A stretch of DNA of 64,000 nt, taken from NCBI GenBank assembly GCA_963746185.1, contig CAVVAE010000004.1, forward strand, positions 558,001-622,000, in the 5' to 3' direction. Below are positions 37,735 through 46,921 of the stretch, piece after piece. Both the position numbers and the translations under genes were made by a program. Below the pieces are notes generated by a model, which saw nothing but the letters and a program-made list of their open reading frames with translations, did not search any database and was not told the DNA's origin. Every line of letters begins with the position of its first letter. Position 1 is the first letter of the stretch. Source of the DNA: CAVVAE01 sp963746185. GTDB lineage: Bacteria; Actinomycetota; Actinomycetes; Propionibacteriales; Nocardioidaceae.

Positions 37735-38616
37735 ATGGCTCCGATCCACACCGTGTTGAGCTCCGCCAGCAAAGAGGTCGTGCTGGGCCACGACCGGCCT
37801 TTCTGCCTCATCGGTGAACGCATCAACCCGACCGGACGACGGATCTTCCAAGACCAGCTCCGGGCCGGCGACCTCTCGGCGATCGAGCGAGACGTGACCG
37901 CGCAGGTGGCCGGTGGAGCCACGGTGCTCGACATCAACATGGGCGTGCCGCTCACCGACGAGCCCGCGCTGCTCAAGAAGGCAATCAAGCTCGTGCAGAG
38001 CCTGACCGACCTACCGCTCTGCATCGACTCGTCGGTGGTGGAGGCGATCGAGGCTGGACTTTCGGTGTACGAGGGTCGGGCGCTGGTCAACTCGATCACG
38101 GCGGAGGACGACCGGATGGCCGAGATCCTGCCGATGGTCAAGCACTACGGCGCAGCCGTGATCGCCTTGCCCAACGACCACGACGAGATCCCGATGGAGG
38201 CCGACAAGCGACTCGTCCTCACCAAGAAGATCCTCGACGTCGCCGTCGACAAGTACGGGCTCGCCATCGAAGACATCGTGATCGACCCGCTCGCGATGCC
38301 GATCGGCGCCGACCCCACCATCGTGCGCGTCGCCTACGAGACGATCCATCGCATTCATGAAGACTTCGGCGTCAACATGACGCTCGGCGCCTCCAACGTG
38401 TCGTTCGGCATGCCGGGTCGTCCTACGATCGGCGCCACCTTCCTGCCGATGGCGATGGCCGTGGGCCTGACCAGCGCCATCATGGACACCCGCACCCCGC
38501 AGATCGTCGAAGCCGTCAAGGCTGCCGACCTGCTGCTCGGAAATGACGAGTGGGGCGGCAACTGGATCGCGGCTCACCGCGCCAGACAGGCCCTGGAGAA
38601 GGCAGCCACCCCATGA
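37735..38616 (+). CDS. Methyltetrahydrofolate:corrinoid methyltransferase (pterin-binding family)
   Basis: 293 residues of the dihydropteroate-synthase-like barrel found in MeTr, MtgA and the MetH pterin domain: LIGERINPTGRRIFQD near residue 25, GGATVLDINMG near residue 62, LCIDSS near residue 99, and LGASNVSFGMPGRP near residue 216 with the Asn that activates N5. It would move the methyl group from methyl-corrinoid to THF, making 5-methyl-THF. AAGGAAA precedes the ATG. Its stop overlaps the activator gene start (ATGA). Confidence 0.92.
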   Translation: MAPIHTVLSSASKEVVLGHDRPFCLIGERINPTGRRIFQDQLRAGDLSAIERDVTAQVAGGATVLDINMGVPLTDEPALLKKAIKLVQSLTDLPLCIDSSVVEAIEAGLSVYEGRALVNSITAEDDRMAEILPMVKHYGAAVIALPNDHDEIPMEADKRLVLTKKILDVAVDKYGLAIEDIVIDPLAMPIGADPTIVRVAYETIHRIHEDFGVNMTLGASNVSFGMPGRPTIGATFLPMAMAVGLTSAIMDTRTPQIVEAVKAADLLLGNDEWGGNWIAAHRARQALEKAATP

Positions 38617-40562
38617 CGGCTGGCCCCGACAGCGACGACGCCATCGACCCGGCTGGTCTGCGCCGTGAGGGCCTTATCGTTCGTCCGGCCGACCAGTCGG
38701 CAGGGCAGGTGGTCAGCCACGACGGCACCGGTCGCGTTCGGCTTCGGTTCACGCCGTCAGACCGAGAGGTCCGGGTGCCGCCGGGCGTCAGCGTCTTCGA
38801 CGCCGCGAGTTGGAACGGCATTGCGATCGACTCCACCTGTGGGGGCCACGGCACCTGCAAGAAGTGCAAGGTGCAGATCATCGAAGGGTCGGTGCCGATC
38901 TCGCGACTCGACGAGCGCTCTTTCGGACAGGAGCAACTCGACGGTGGCTGGCGGCTGGCCTGCCTGGCTCAGGCGACGACTGACCTGGCGATCGTCGTAC
39001 CACCGATGCTCACCCGTCCCAAAGCGGCCACCGTGGGAGTCGGCCGGCAGGTCATCTTGCGGCCGGCGATCCAGAAGCGCTACGTCGAACTGACCGAACC
39101 GACACTGGCAGACCAGACCTCTGACCTGGCGCGACTGCTGGCGGCGATCGACGACCTCGAGCTGCGAGTCGACATGTACGCCTTGCGCCGGCTACCGACC
39201 GTGGCGCGCGCGGCCGATTTCAAGGTCACAGCGGTGGTGGTCGACGACGTACTCATCGATGTCGAGCCCGGCGACACGACGGCATCCCGCTACGCCATCG
39301 CCTATGACCTGGGTACGACGACAGTCGTGGCTACCCTGCTCGACACCTCGACGGGTACGCCGGCCGCAGTTGCGTCCATGCTCAACAAGCAACAACCTTT
39401 CGGCGCTGACGTCATCACGCGCATCAGCGCGACCATGATGGACAGCGAGGCGCTGGGTCGGTTGCGCGATCTCGCCCACACGACCCTCGACGAGCTGACG
39501 CGCGAGGTGTGCACCGAAGCCGGCATCGACGCGGCACAGATCTATGAGATCGCCGTCGCCGGCAACGCCACGATGACGGCACTCGCGCTCGGCATCGACC
39601 CCGAGCCGCTCGGGGTCGCGCCGTTCATCATGTCGTCGGCGACACTTCCTGAGTTGCTCGCCGATGACCTCGGTGTGCATGTGCATCCGCGCGCTCGAGC
39701 AGTCGTGCTGCCGGCTCTTGGCGCTTATGTCGGCGGCGACATTGTGGCCGGCATGCTGGCGTCGGGGATGGACCGCGATAAGCGCATGCGGCTGTTCATC
39801 GATGTCGGCACGAACTGCGAGATCGTGCTCGGAGACGGCGAACGCATCGTGTCGACGGCTGCGCCAGCCGGGCCGGCCTTCGAGGGTGGTGCGATCCGTT
39901 GCGGCATGCGCGCCGCCGACGGCGCGATTGAGGTCGTCAAGATCAGCGCGGACGACGTGGAGTGTCAGGTGATCGGCGATGTGGCTGCCCAAGGCTTGTG
40001 TGGATCGGGTCTCGTCGACGCAGTCGCCGAGCTGGTCCGCGTAGGCCTGCTCGACGCGAGCGGTCGATTGGTGGCCGACACCGCCGCCGGTGCGATCCAG
40101 CCTGGCCTGGTTGACCGGCTGGGAGAGGTCAACGGTGAGCGAGTCTTCGCGTTGGCGTGGCATGACGACGGCAAGCACGAATTCGCCGACTCCGTCTACC
40201 TGAGCCAACGCGACGTACGTGAGCTGCAGTTCGCGAAGGCGGCGATCTCGACCGGTTGGTCGCTGCTGCTCGAGGAGCTGGGCGCTGACCCCTCCGACGT
40301 ACAACAGGTGCTGCTCGCGGGGTCGTTCGGGTCCTACCTTTCGCCCGCGAGTGCGGTGCGCATCGGACTCGTGCCGAACCTTCCTGTGCTGCGAATCGTG
40401 AGCGCTGGGAACGTCGCCGGTGAGGGCGCGAAGATGACGCTGCTCAGCATGCAGGAGCGCAACGGCGCGCACGCGTTGCTCGAGGAGGTGCGTTATGTCG
40501 AGCTCTCCGACCGGCCGGACTTCAACGACCGATTCGTCGACCAGCTCGCCTTCCCGGTCTGA
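38613..40562 (+). CDS. RACo-type reductive activator of corrinoid proteins (2Fe-2S + ASKHA/DUF4445)
   Basis: 649 residues from ATG 38613 (overlapping the previous stop; the frame upstream is not used). Residues ~45–120 form a plant-type [2Fe-2S] ferredoxin domain with C-x5-C-x2-C in STCGGHGTCKKC plus a later Cys in WRLACLAQ. A linker (~130–220) leads to the ASKHA-fold domain (~225–630; AIAYDLGTTTVVATLLD, LFIDVGTNCEIVLGDG, GLCGSGLVD). RACo proteins use ATP to reduce inactive Co(II) corrinoid back to Co(I). The physiological electron donor is not evident in the window. Confidence 0.92.
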   Translation: MTAGPDSDDAIDPAGLRREGLIVRPADQSAGQVVSHDGTGRVRLRFTPSDREVRVPPGVSVFDAASWNGIAIDSTCGGHGTCKKCKVQIIEGSVPISRLDERSFGQEQLDGGWRLACLAQATTDLAIVVPPMLTRPKAATVGVGRQVILRPAIQKRYVELTEPTLADQTSDLARLLAAIDDLELRVDMYALRRLPTVARAADFKVTAVVVDDVLIDVEPGDTTASRYAIAYDLGTTTVVATLLDTSTGTPAAVASMLNKQQPFGADVITRISATMMDSEALGRLRDLAHTTLDELTREVCTEAGIDAAQIYEIAVAGNATMTALALGIDPEPLGVAPFIMSSATLPELLADDLGVHVHPRARAVVLPALGAYVGGDIVAGMLASGMDRDKRMRLFIDVGTNCEIVLGDGERIVSTAAPAGPAFEGGAIRCGMRAADGAIEVVKISADDVECQVIGDVAAQGLCGSGLVDAVAELVRVGLLDASGRLVADTAAGAIQPGLVDRLGEVNGERVFALAWHDDGKHEFADSVYLSQRDVRELQFAKAAISTGWSLLLEELGADPSDVQQVLLAGSFGSYLSPASAVRIGLVPNLPVLRIVSAGNVAGEGAKMTLLSMQERNGAHALLEEVRYVELSDRPDFNDRFVDQLAFPV

Positions 40563-41226
40563 GCAGCCCGGCCTGCCGTTGGCGGTCGTGCCGGGATTGG
40601 GTGCCTCGACTGACGACGTGGTGACCAGCCCGCGCGCGGACGTCGCGGTCATCGCGTGTGGCGCAATTTCCCAACCCTGCAAGGAGATTGTCGATCGACG
40701 AGGCTGGTCGGTCGACGTACATCCGCTACCCCCACTGCTTCACAACAGGCCTGAACTGATCGCCGGCGAAGTGGAGCGACTCGCTCTCGAACTAGGCGCG
40801 CGCTATGAGCGCGTTGCGGTCGCGTACGCCGACTGTGGCACCTACGGAGCCCTCGACGAGGTCTGCTCACGGTTGTCGCTGCGCCGGCTGGCTGGCTTGC
40901 ACTGCTACGACGTGTACGCCGGCGCCGACCGGCTGCAGACGTTCTTCGACGAGCAACCCGGTACGTATGTGCTGACCGACTTCCTGGCTCGATCGTTCGC
41001 GCGCACGGTGATCAGCGAGCTCGGCCTCGACCGTTTCCCCGAACTGCGTGACACCTACTTCGGGCACTACACCCGGGTGGTCTGGCTTGCCCAGCAACCG
41101 ACCGACGAAACTCGGGCACTCGCAGCCGAGGCGGCCGACAGCATCGGCCTCCCCCTGGTCACTGTCGAGGTGGGCACAGGCGGACTCGAGCGAGAGCTCG
41201 AGACGCTGATCGCCCAGGTGGGCTGA
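40495..41226 (+). CDS. DUF1638-family protein of the corrinoid methyltransferase cluster
   Basis: The C-terminal ~200 residues match DUF1638 (VAVIACGAISQPCKEIV near residue 50, VAVAYADCGTYGALDEVC near 108, GTYVLTDFLARSFARTV near 155), with conserved Cys residues. DUF1638 genes often sit beside mttB/mtbC/RACo genes in archaea and bacteria; the role is unknown, possibly metal or corrinoid handling. The start is uncertain: ATG 40495 overlaps the activator gene by 68 bp, while in-frame GTG codons near 40594–40621 would give a conventional N-terminus just before the conserved core. Convergent with the MTHFR gene (2 bp). Confidence 0.8.
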   Translation: MSSSPTGRTSTTDSSTSSPSRSEQPGLPLAVVPGLGASTDDVVTSPRADVAVIACGAISQPCKEIVDRRGWSVDVHPLPPLLHNRPELIAGEVERLALELGARYERVAVAYADCGTYGALDEVCSRLSLRRLAGLHCYDVYAGADRLQTFFDEQPGTYVLTDFLARSFARTVISELGLDRFPELRDTYFGHYTRVVWLAQQPTDETRALAAEAADSIGLPLVTVEVGTGGLERELETLIAQVG

Positions 41227-41228
41227 AC

Positions 41229-42068
41229 TCAGCGGCTCAGCAGTTTCTGTCGCCACGTCTCCGTCTCGGCCACCTGGTTGAACGTGAAGAGGTGCAGGCC
41301 CGCGACGTTGAGAGCGGGGTCGGCGAAGATCGGTGTCGCCTTGCGCAGGAACCGGTCGGGGCTAAACCCTCCTGGAGCCGCGATCCGTGCGAAGGTGCTG
41401 GCATGTGACTTCAGGAAGCGGGCCGACTGACCGACGCCGATCTTCGTCGCCATGGTCAGCAGCTTGGTCCGTTCGACCGGCCCCGGCAGCCCGATCAGCA
41501 CAGGCAGCGAGATGCCACGTTTGCGCATCCGGCGGAGCCACTTCGCAATCGTGTCGGGATCGAAGCAGAGATTGCTGACGACGTACGTCGCGTGTGGCCG
41601 CTTGTCCCACATCGACTGGATCGTGACGTCGTCCTCGATCGCGGGATGGCTTTCGGGGTATCCGGTGATGCCGACCTGTGCGAACGGCCGCCCTAGTTCG
41701 GTGAGGTGCTCGAGCAAGGCCAGCGATCCGACGTACTCCCCTGCCGGCGGATCGGCGTCTCCGGCGGGACAGAAGACGTTCGTCACGCCTTGCCCTGTCA
41801 GCCGGTCGGCGATCTCGGCGAGCTCTGCCTTGCCGGAGATCATTCGGGCTGCCAGATGCGGGACGACGGAGTAGCCCTCGCCGATCAACAGCTCTGCCAG
41901 ATCAAGAGTGGCACCGATGCCCTTGGTCGGGCTGGCCGTGATCGTCAGCGTGACGTCGCGCGGGACGTTGTCCACGATCGTGGCGGCGATCTTGGCAGTC
42001 GGCAGCACCTCATACCGGGCGGATTTCAGGGCACCGTGGAGAGCCGCACCTGAGGCCTTGTTGCGCAT
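41229..42068 (-). CDS. Methylenetetrahydrofolate reductase (MTHFR-family)
   Basis: 279 residues of the MTHFR barrel: VPRDVTLTITASPTKG at the N-terminal strand, VVPHLAARMI, VFCPAGDADPPAGEY, GITGYPESHP, and LCFDPDTIAKWLRRMRKRGI. It interconverts 5-methyl-THF and 5,10-methylene-THF. Beside the corrinoid module the useful direction is oxidation of methyl-THF derived from methylamines, feeding folD just upstream. It is divergent in length and sequence from a standard biosynthetic MetF, and lies apart from any methionine synthase. A partial copy of the betB-type palindrome overlaps its start codon. Confidence 0.87.
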   Translation of the reverse strand: MRNKASGAALHGALKSARYEVLPTAKIAATIVDNVPRDVTLTITASPTKGIGATLDLAELLIGEGYSVVPHLAARMISGKAELAEIADRLTGQGVTNVFCPAGDADPPAGEYVGSLALLEHLTELGRPFAQVGITGYPESHPAIEDDVTIQSMWDKRPHATYVVSNLCFDPDTIAKWLRRMRKRGISLPVLIGLPGPVERTKLLTMATKIGVGQSARFLKSHASTFARIAAPGGFSPDRFLRKATPIFADPALNVAGLHLFTFNQVAETETWRQKLLSR

Positions 42069-42112
42069 TGATCAACCCATTTCTTCATACGCACCAACCT
42101 GCTGACTACTCT

Positions 42113-42131
42113 AGCCCGCCGAGCGGGGGCT
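42113..42131 (-). terminator. Imperfect GC hairpin after the DUF3017 gene
   Basis: Arms AGCCC(CC)GC and GCGGGCT around TCG on the minus strand, 20–38 bp past the DUF3017 stop, without a T-run. It may separate the purH/folD group from the MTHFR gene. Confidence 0.35.
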
Positions 42132-42150
42132 GGGAACCGTTCTGTCGCGG

Positions 42151-42432
42151 CTAGGTGCGGGTCGGGATCACTGCAGCGAGGATGAGCATCCCGCCGCCGC
42201 AAATGGCCATCGCCGTGAGGTCGACGAATCGCCGACGGATGCGGAGCATGCCGGCCCGCTCATCAGGGAGCACCAGCCGCGCGACGAAGGCCAACCCGAA
42301 GCTCGCACCCATCGTCACGACTCCGACTCGCCAGGCTCCGGCCGCGGCGATGGCCAGGCCTGTGAGCAGGGTGGCGACGACGATCAGGTAGATGATTCCG
42401 CCGGTCGTCGAAGGCTTCTTGAGCCAGTTCAC
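42151..42432 (-). CDS. DUF3017 small membrane protein
   Basis: 93 residues with about three hydrophobic segments (IIYLIVVATLLTGLAIAAAGAW, GVVTMGASFGLAFVARLVL, AMAICGGGMLILAAVI). DUF3017 proteins are found immediately after folD in many actinobacteria, as here, where its GTG start directly follows the folD stop. Function unknown. Confidence 0.85.
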   Translation of the reverse strand: MNWLKKPSTTGGIIYLIVVATLLTGLAIAAAGAWRVGVVTMGASFGLAFVARLVLPDERAGMLRIRRRFVDLTAMAICGGGMLILAAVIPTRT

Positions 42433-43290
42433 CTAGAGCCCGGCCGCACGCTCAGCTGCCTCGACGACGTTGGTCAGCAGCAAGGCCCGCGTCATCGGGC
42501 CGACGCCGCCCGGCATGGGTGCGATGTGTCCGGCGACTTCGTGGACGTCCGGCGAGACATCGCCCACCAGGCTGCCAGCTTGCGTGCGAGATGTGCCGAC
42601 GTCGAGGACGACGGCGCCGGGCTTGACCATGTCGCCCGTGATCAGTCCGGCGACCCCGGCAGCAGCGACGACGATGTCGGCTCGTCGAACGTGCTCCGCA
42701 ACGTCTCGGGTGGCGGTATGGCACAGCGTGACGGTGGCATTCTCCGTACGACGCGTGAGCAACAGGCCGAGCGGCCGCCCCACGGTGACGCCGCGTCCGA
42801 TCACACAGACCTCGGCGCCTTCGAGCTTGACGTCGTACGCACGCAGCAGCTCAACGATCCCGCGTGGGGTGCATGGCAACGGGGCATCCGCCATGAGCAC
42901 GAGACGGCCGAGGTTCATCGGGTGCAGTCCGTCGGCGTCTTTGTCGGGATCGACGAGCTCGAGGGCGCGTTGGGCATCGAGGTGCTTGGGCAGCGGGAGT
43001 TGGACGATGAACCCGGTGCACGTCGGGTCTTCATTGAGGGCGGTGATGCGCTCCTCGAGGAACTCCTGGCTGATGTCGGCGGGGTGATGCTCCTTGAGAG
43101 AGGCGATCCCGACCTCTGCACAGTCGCGGTGCTTGCCGGCGACGTACGAAACGCTTCCGGGATCGTCGCCGATCAGCACCGTCCCGAGTCCGGGCGTGAT
43201 GCCGCGCTCGGCCAGTCTCTCGACGCGATTCTTGAGGTCGGACCTGATGGTCTTCGCGGTCGCCTTGCCGTCGAGAATCTGCGCAGTCAC
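42433..43290 (-). CDS. folD: Bifunctional methylene-THF dehydrogenase / methenyl-THF cyclohydrolase
   Basis: 285 residues. The catalytic Lys lies in YVAGKHRDCAEVGI near residue 53, GFIVQLPLPKHLD near residue 98, and the NADP-binding signature is VCVIGRGVTVGRPLGLLLTRR near residue 162, ending PMPGGVGPMTRALL. Oxidises 5,10-methylene-THF to 10-formyl-THF. It links the two demethylation branches of this window to purine synthesis (PurN, PurH) and to PurU. Confidence 0.96.
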   Translation of the reverse strand: MTAQILDGKATAKTIRSDLKNRVERLAERGITPGLGTVLIGDDPGSVSYVAGKHRDCAEVGIASLKEHHPADISQEFLEERITALNEDPTCTGFIVQLPLPKHLDAQRALELVDPDKDADGLHPMNLGRLVLMADAPLPCTPRGIVELLRAYDVKLEGAEVCVIGRGVTVGRPLGLLLTRRTENATVTLCHTATRDVAEHVRRADIVVAAAGVAGLITGDMVKPGAVVLDVGTSRTQAGSLVGDVSPDVHEVAGHIAPMPGGVGPMTRALLLTNVVEAAERAAGL

Positions 43291-43325
43291 GCGCCGATTG
43301 TGTCACGCACGGCAAGGGCCAACCG

Positions 43326-44885
43326 TCAGTGGGCGAAGTGGCGGGTGCCGGTGAAGTACATCGTCGCGCCGGCGGCCTCGGCAGCCTCGATCACTTCGGG
43401 ATCGCGCAACGACCCACCGGGCTGGACGACAGCTCGCACCCCCGCGTCGAGCAGTACCTGCAGCCCATCGGCAAACGGGAAGAACGCGTCAGAGGCCGCC
43501 ATCGACCCGGCGGCCCGATCGCCGGCGCGAGTGACCGCAAGTCGCGCCGAGTCGACACGGTTGACCTGCCCCATCCCGACCCCGACCGTCGCGCCCCCGG
43601 CGGCCAACACGATCGCGTTGGACTTCACCGCCCGGCAGGATCGCCAGGCGAAGGCGAGCTCGGCCAACCCGGCCTCGTCAAGCGCTTCTCCGGTAGCCAA
43701 TGTCCAGGCCGATGGCTCGTCGCCAGGCGACTGGAACCGGTCGGCCACCTGCACGAGCAGCCCGCCGCTGATCTCTCGCGACTCCAGTGGCGAAGCCGGC
43801 GGCGCACCGCAGACAAGCAACCGGATGTTCTTCTTCTGGGTCAGCAGGTCGAGCGCTTCTTCGTCGTACGACGGAGCGACCACCACCTCCGTGAAGACGT
43901 CGGCGATCTGCGCGGCCATCGCCCCCGTGACCGGACGGTTCGACGCGATGACACCGCCGAACGCGGAGACCGGGTCGCAGGCATGAGCCTTGGCGTGGGC
44001 ACCGGCGATGTCGCCTCCGACGGCGATGCCACACGGGTTGGCGTGCTTGATGATCGCCACCGCAGGGAGCGCGAAGTCATACGCAGCGCGATGTGCGGCC
44101 TGGGCGTCGACGTAGTTGTTGTAGCTCATCTCCTTGCCATGCAGCTGTTCGGCCTGCGCGAGCCCTGGCTCGGCGGTGGGATCGACGTACAACGCGCCCG
44201 GCTGGTGGGCGTTCTCGCCGTAGCGCAGCGCGGCTCGGCGCTCGAACGTCTGCCCGGCGAAGTCCGGGCACCAGACTTCGGGATCGGCCGTCACCTCCTG
44301 GGCGAACCACTCGGCCACGCTCACGTCGTAGGTCGCCGTGTGCGCAAACGCCGCCGCCGCAAACCGTTGGCGCTGCGCTAACGAGAACCCGCCGTCACCC
44401 AGGGCGGTGATCACGTCGTCGTACTGGTCCGGCGAGGTCACGATCGCGACACTCGGATGGTTCTTCGCCGCCGCGCGCACCATCGACGGACCGCCGATGT
44501 CGATCTGTTCGATGCACTCGTCCGGCGGCGCGCCCGAACGGACGGTCTCGCTGAACGGGTAGAGATTGCTCACCACGAGGTCGAACGGCTCGATGCCGAG
44601 GTCGGCCAGCTGCGCGCGATGTGTCTCCAAACGCAGGTCCGCCAAGATGCCGGCGTGCACCTTCGGGTGCAACGTCTTGACCCGCCCGTCGAGACACTCG
44701 GGGAAGCCGGTGAGCTCCTCGACCTTCGTCACGGTGGCGCCCGTGGCCGCGATGCGTTCCGCGGTCGAGCCAGTCGAGACGATGCTCACGCCGGCTGCTG
44801 ACAGCGCCGCGGCGAGCTCCTCCAGTCTCGTCTTGTCGTACACCGAGATCAAAGCTCGTCTGATGGGTCGCTTGCCGTCGCTCAC
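43326..44885 (-). CDS. purH: Bifunctional AICAR transformylase / IMP cyclohydrolase
   Basis: 519 residues. The N-terminal MGS-like cyclohydrolase domain (~1–150; ALISVYDKTRLEELAAAL, GGPSMVRAAAKNH) precedes the AICAR transformylase domain (~200–519; RYGENAHQPGALYVD, GKEMSYNNYVDA, KHANPCG). Last two steps of purine synthesis, consuming 10-formyl-THF. GTG start overlaps the purN stop (GTGA). Confidence 0.97.
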   Translation of the reverse strand: MSDGKRPIRRALISVYDKTRLEELAAALSAAGVSIVSTGSTAERIAATGATVTKVEELTGFPECLDGRVKTLHPKVHAGILADLRLETHRAQLADLGIEPFDLVVSNLYPFSETVRSGAPPDECIEQIDIGGPSMVRAAAKNHPSVAIVTSPDQYDDVITALGDGGFSLAQRQRFAAAAFAHTATYDVSVAEWFAQEVTADPEVWCPDFAGQTFERRAALRYGENAHQPGALYVDPTAEPGLAQAEQLHGKEMSYNNYVDAQAAHRAAYDFALPAVAIIKHANPCGIAVGGDIAGAHAKAHACDPVSAFGGVIASNRPVTGAMAAQIADVFTEVVVAPSYDEEALDLLTQKKNIRLLVCGAPPASPLESREISGGLLVQVADRFQSPGDEPSAWTLATGEALDEAGLAELAFAWRSCRAVKSNAIVLAAGGATVGVGMGQVNRVDSARLAVTRAGDRAAGSMAASDAFFPFADGLQVLLDAGVRAVVQPGGSLRDPEVIEAAEAAGATMYFTGTRHFAH

Positions 44886-45487
44886 GGGATGGAGACCTTC
44901 CTGCCGTTGATGGTGAAACCGTCCCGCGCCATCCGACCGATTGCCTCGACCAGCATCGCGCGCTCTGCCTCCTTGATGCGTTCGGTCAACGCCGCCTCGT
45001 CATCGCCTGCTTCGACGGGTACGGCGACTTGGTCGACGATGGCGCCCGTGTCGACTCCTTCGTCGACGACGAACAACGTCGCCCCGGTGATCTTCACGCC
45101 GTACTCGAGCGCGTCACGTGGCCCATGTATGCCGGGGAACGACGGCAGCAAGGCGTTGTGGGTGTTCACGAAGCGCCCACCGAACTGGGCCAGGAACTCA
45201 TGACCAACCAGCTTGAGGAAACCCGCCGATACGACGATGTCAGGTTCGAAGCTCGCCACCTGTCGGCTGAGCTCGGCGTCCCATTCCTCGCGCGTCGCGA
45301 ACGACGACACGGTCAACTCGAACGTCGGGACGCCGAGGTCTCGGGCGCGCTGGACGGCCAGCGTGCCTGGCCGGTCTGCTCCGACGGCCACCACCTCTGC
45401 GCCGTACGCCGGATCACCACAGGCGTCGAGCAAAGCCTGCAGGTTGGTTCCAGTCCCGGAGACCAGGACGACGAGACGGGCGGGCAC
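44882..45487 (-). CDS. purN: Phosphoribosylglycinamide formyltransferase
   Basis: 201 residues from GTG 45487, behind AGGAG; the longer frame adds an atypical basic leader. VVLVSGTGTNLQALLDAC is the phosphate-binding start, NTHNALLPSFPGIHGPRDAL carries the catalytic Asn/His region and GATLFVVDEGVDTGAIV the Asp. Uses 10-formyl-THF to formylate GAR. Operon with purH downstream and the PerM-like gene upstream. Confidence 0.95.
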   Translation of the reverse strand: MPARLVVLVSGTGTNLQALLDACGDPAYGAEVVAVGADRPGTLAVQRARDLGVPTFELTVSSFATREEWDAELSRQVASFEPDIVVSAGFLKLVGHEFLAQFGGRFVNTHNALLPSFPGIHGPRDALEYGVKITGATLFVVDEGVDTGAIVDQVAVPVEAGDDEAALTERIKEAERAMLVEAIGRMARDGFTINGRKVSIP

Positions 45488-45556
45488 CGACTGACGGCTC
45501 CTAGTGAGGTGGCTCCTGGTGGTGTGGATGGCCGGAGTCACGATAGCGACTAGGCG

Positions 45557-46744
45557 TCAGCCGACGCGAGCCGACTGCCACCACCGGGCGGCCAGCGCGC
45601 TCACCGCGCCGCCCAGCATCATCGCGGCAGCGCACACCAGCGTCGTCGCCACGAAGTCCGGGCCGATGTCCTGCATCCGACCGGGACCCACACTTCCCGT
45701 GGCGAGCCAGGTGCTGGCGCCGAAGCACACCCCACCGAGCAGCCCGGCCAACCCGCCCCGCAGCGCCGCATGGTCGAAGCCGTAGACGGGATAGCGCCGC
45801 ACCGCGACAAGGCCAGCGAGGCTCCCCGCAAGGACGGGAAGCCCGATCAGCGCCGTCTGCCACCACGCGTCTGCCCCACTCGGGACGATTCCGAGCAACG
45901 GAAACCCAGGAAGCGAACCAAGGTTGACGTTTCCCGGAGCGACGGCGGTCGCGGTTCCCAGCGCGAAACCCGGTCCCGCGATGAACGAGCCGGCGCACAG
46001 TACGGCGTTCGGCACCGCCGCCATTCCGACGAGCGCCATCACGCCACCGCCGACCCGGCCGGCGCCGAGCCCTTCGCTCAAGGTAAGTACGTCGGAAAAG
46101 TGCGTGACCAACGCGCCCGTGACGAGCAGACCTCCGGCCGCGATCATCACCATCACGCCGACCAGGCCACCCGTTGCCGCAGCGCGAAGCTCCTCCGGCA
46201 GCATCGAGACGAGCTTCGCGGTGGACTGCGATCCCCGGATCACACCCAGTCCACCGAACACAAGACCGAGTGCGCCGGTCGCGACGAGTGCCCGGACGAG
46301 CTCGGTGTGGGAGCTCCCCGTGCGCGCGATGGAAACGACGAGGGCGCCGATCGCGGCGTACACGACAGCGATGACACCTGCGCCGATCGCGACGTCTCGA
46401 CCACGACTCACGGCGGAGTGCGCACCGGTCCACCAGCCGCCGCGATAGAGCAGCCACGCACACACCGCGAGAAAACCGAGCGGGATACCGGTGATCGCGA
46501 CATCTCCGACCACGAGGCCGCCGCCGTTGCTGACCAACCACGCGGAGGCCCCGACTCGCACGGCACCGCCGAACGATCCGGTGCTTCCGCTGAACCAGGT
46601 CCCCACGGCAATCAGCACGCACGTGACCAGTCCCACACCTGCCGCGACAGCGGCGGCCAGAGCGGCCGACAGTGCAATCGGACGCTGGGGAGCCTCAGCG
46701 GTCGCCTTCACCCGCAGGATCGGGCGGGACATCAGGTCGGTCAT
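45557..46744 (-). CDS. PerM-like (DUF6350) polytopic membrane protein
   Basis: 395 residues, very hydrophobic, with roughly nine transmembrane spans rich in Ala/Gly (ALAAAVAAGVGLVTCVLIAVGTWF; IAVVYAAIGALVVSIA; LVCAAAMMLGGAVSALAARWW). Proteins of this family sit between sucCD and purN in most actinobacteria; the mycobacterial homologue PerM is implicated in cell division. The same neighbourhood here supports the assignment. Confidence 0.82.
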   Translation of the reverse strand: MTDLMSRPILRVKATAEAPQRPIALSAALAAAVAAGVGLVTCVLIAVGTWFSGSTGSFGGAVRVGASAWLVSNGGGLVVGDVAITGIPLGFLAVCAWLLYRGGWWTGAHSAVSRGRDVAIGAGVIAVVYAAIGALVVSIARTGSSHTELVRALVATGALGLVFGGLGVIRGSQSTAKLVSMLPEELRAAATGGLVGVMVMIAAGGLLVTGALVTHFSDVLTLSEGLGAGRVGGGVMALVGMAAVPNAVLCAGSFIAGPGFALGTATAVAPGNVNLGSLPGFPLLGIVPSGADAWWQTALIGLPVLAGSLAGLVAVRRYPVYGFDHAALRGGLAGLLGGVCFGASTWLATGSVGPGRMQDIGPDFVATTLVCAAAMMLGGAVSALAARWWQSARVG

Positions 46745-46921
46745 CGTTCCTCATGGTGTATGACGGTCGCCGTTCCGAGCGGGCGGACACGCCGCGACGG
46801 CGGCGCCGAGCACGGCGTCGCGACTCCGCGAGTTGGATATCGTGAGGGGCAATCGTCTACCGTCGTCAGGGCCGACGAGGCCACGTATCCCACCCAGCAA
46901 CCCTGTCCGAGGAGTTTCCGT

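Noticed and set aside
45770..46921. N-terminal extension of the sigma-like gene
   Set aside because: Antisense to the PerM-like gene, composition typical of a shadow frame, and a good RBS precedes ATG 46922.
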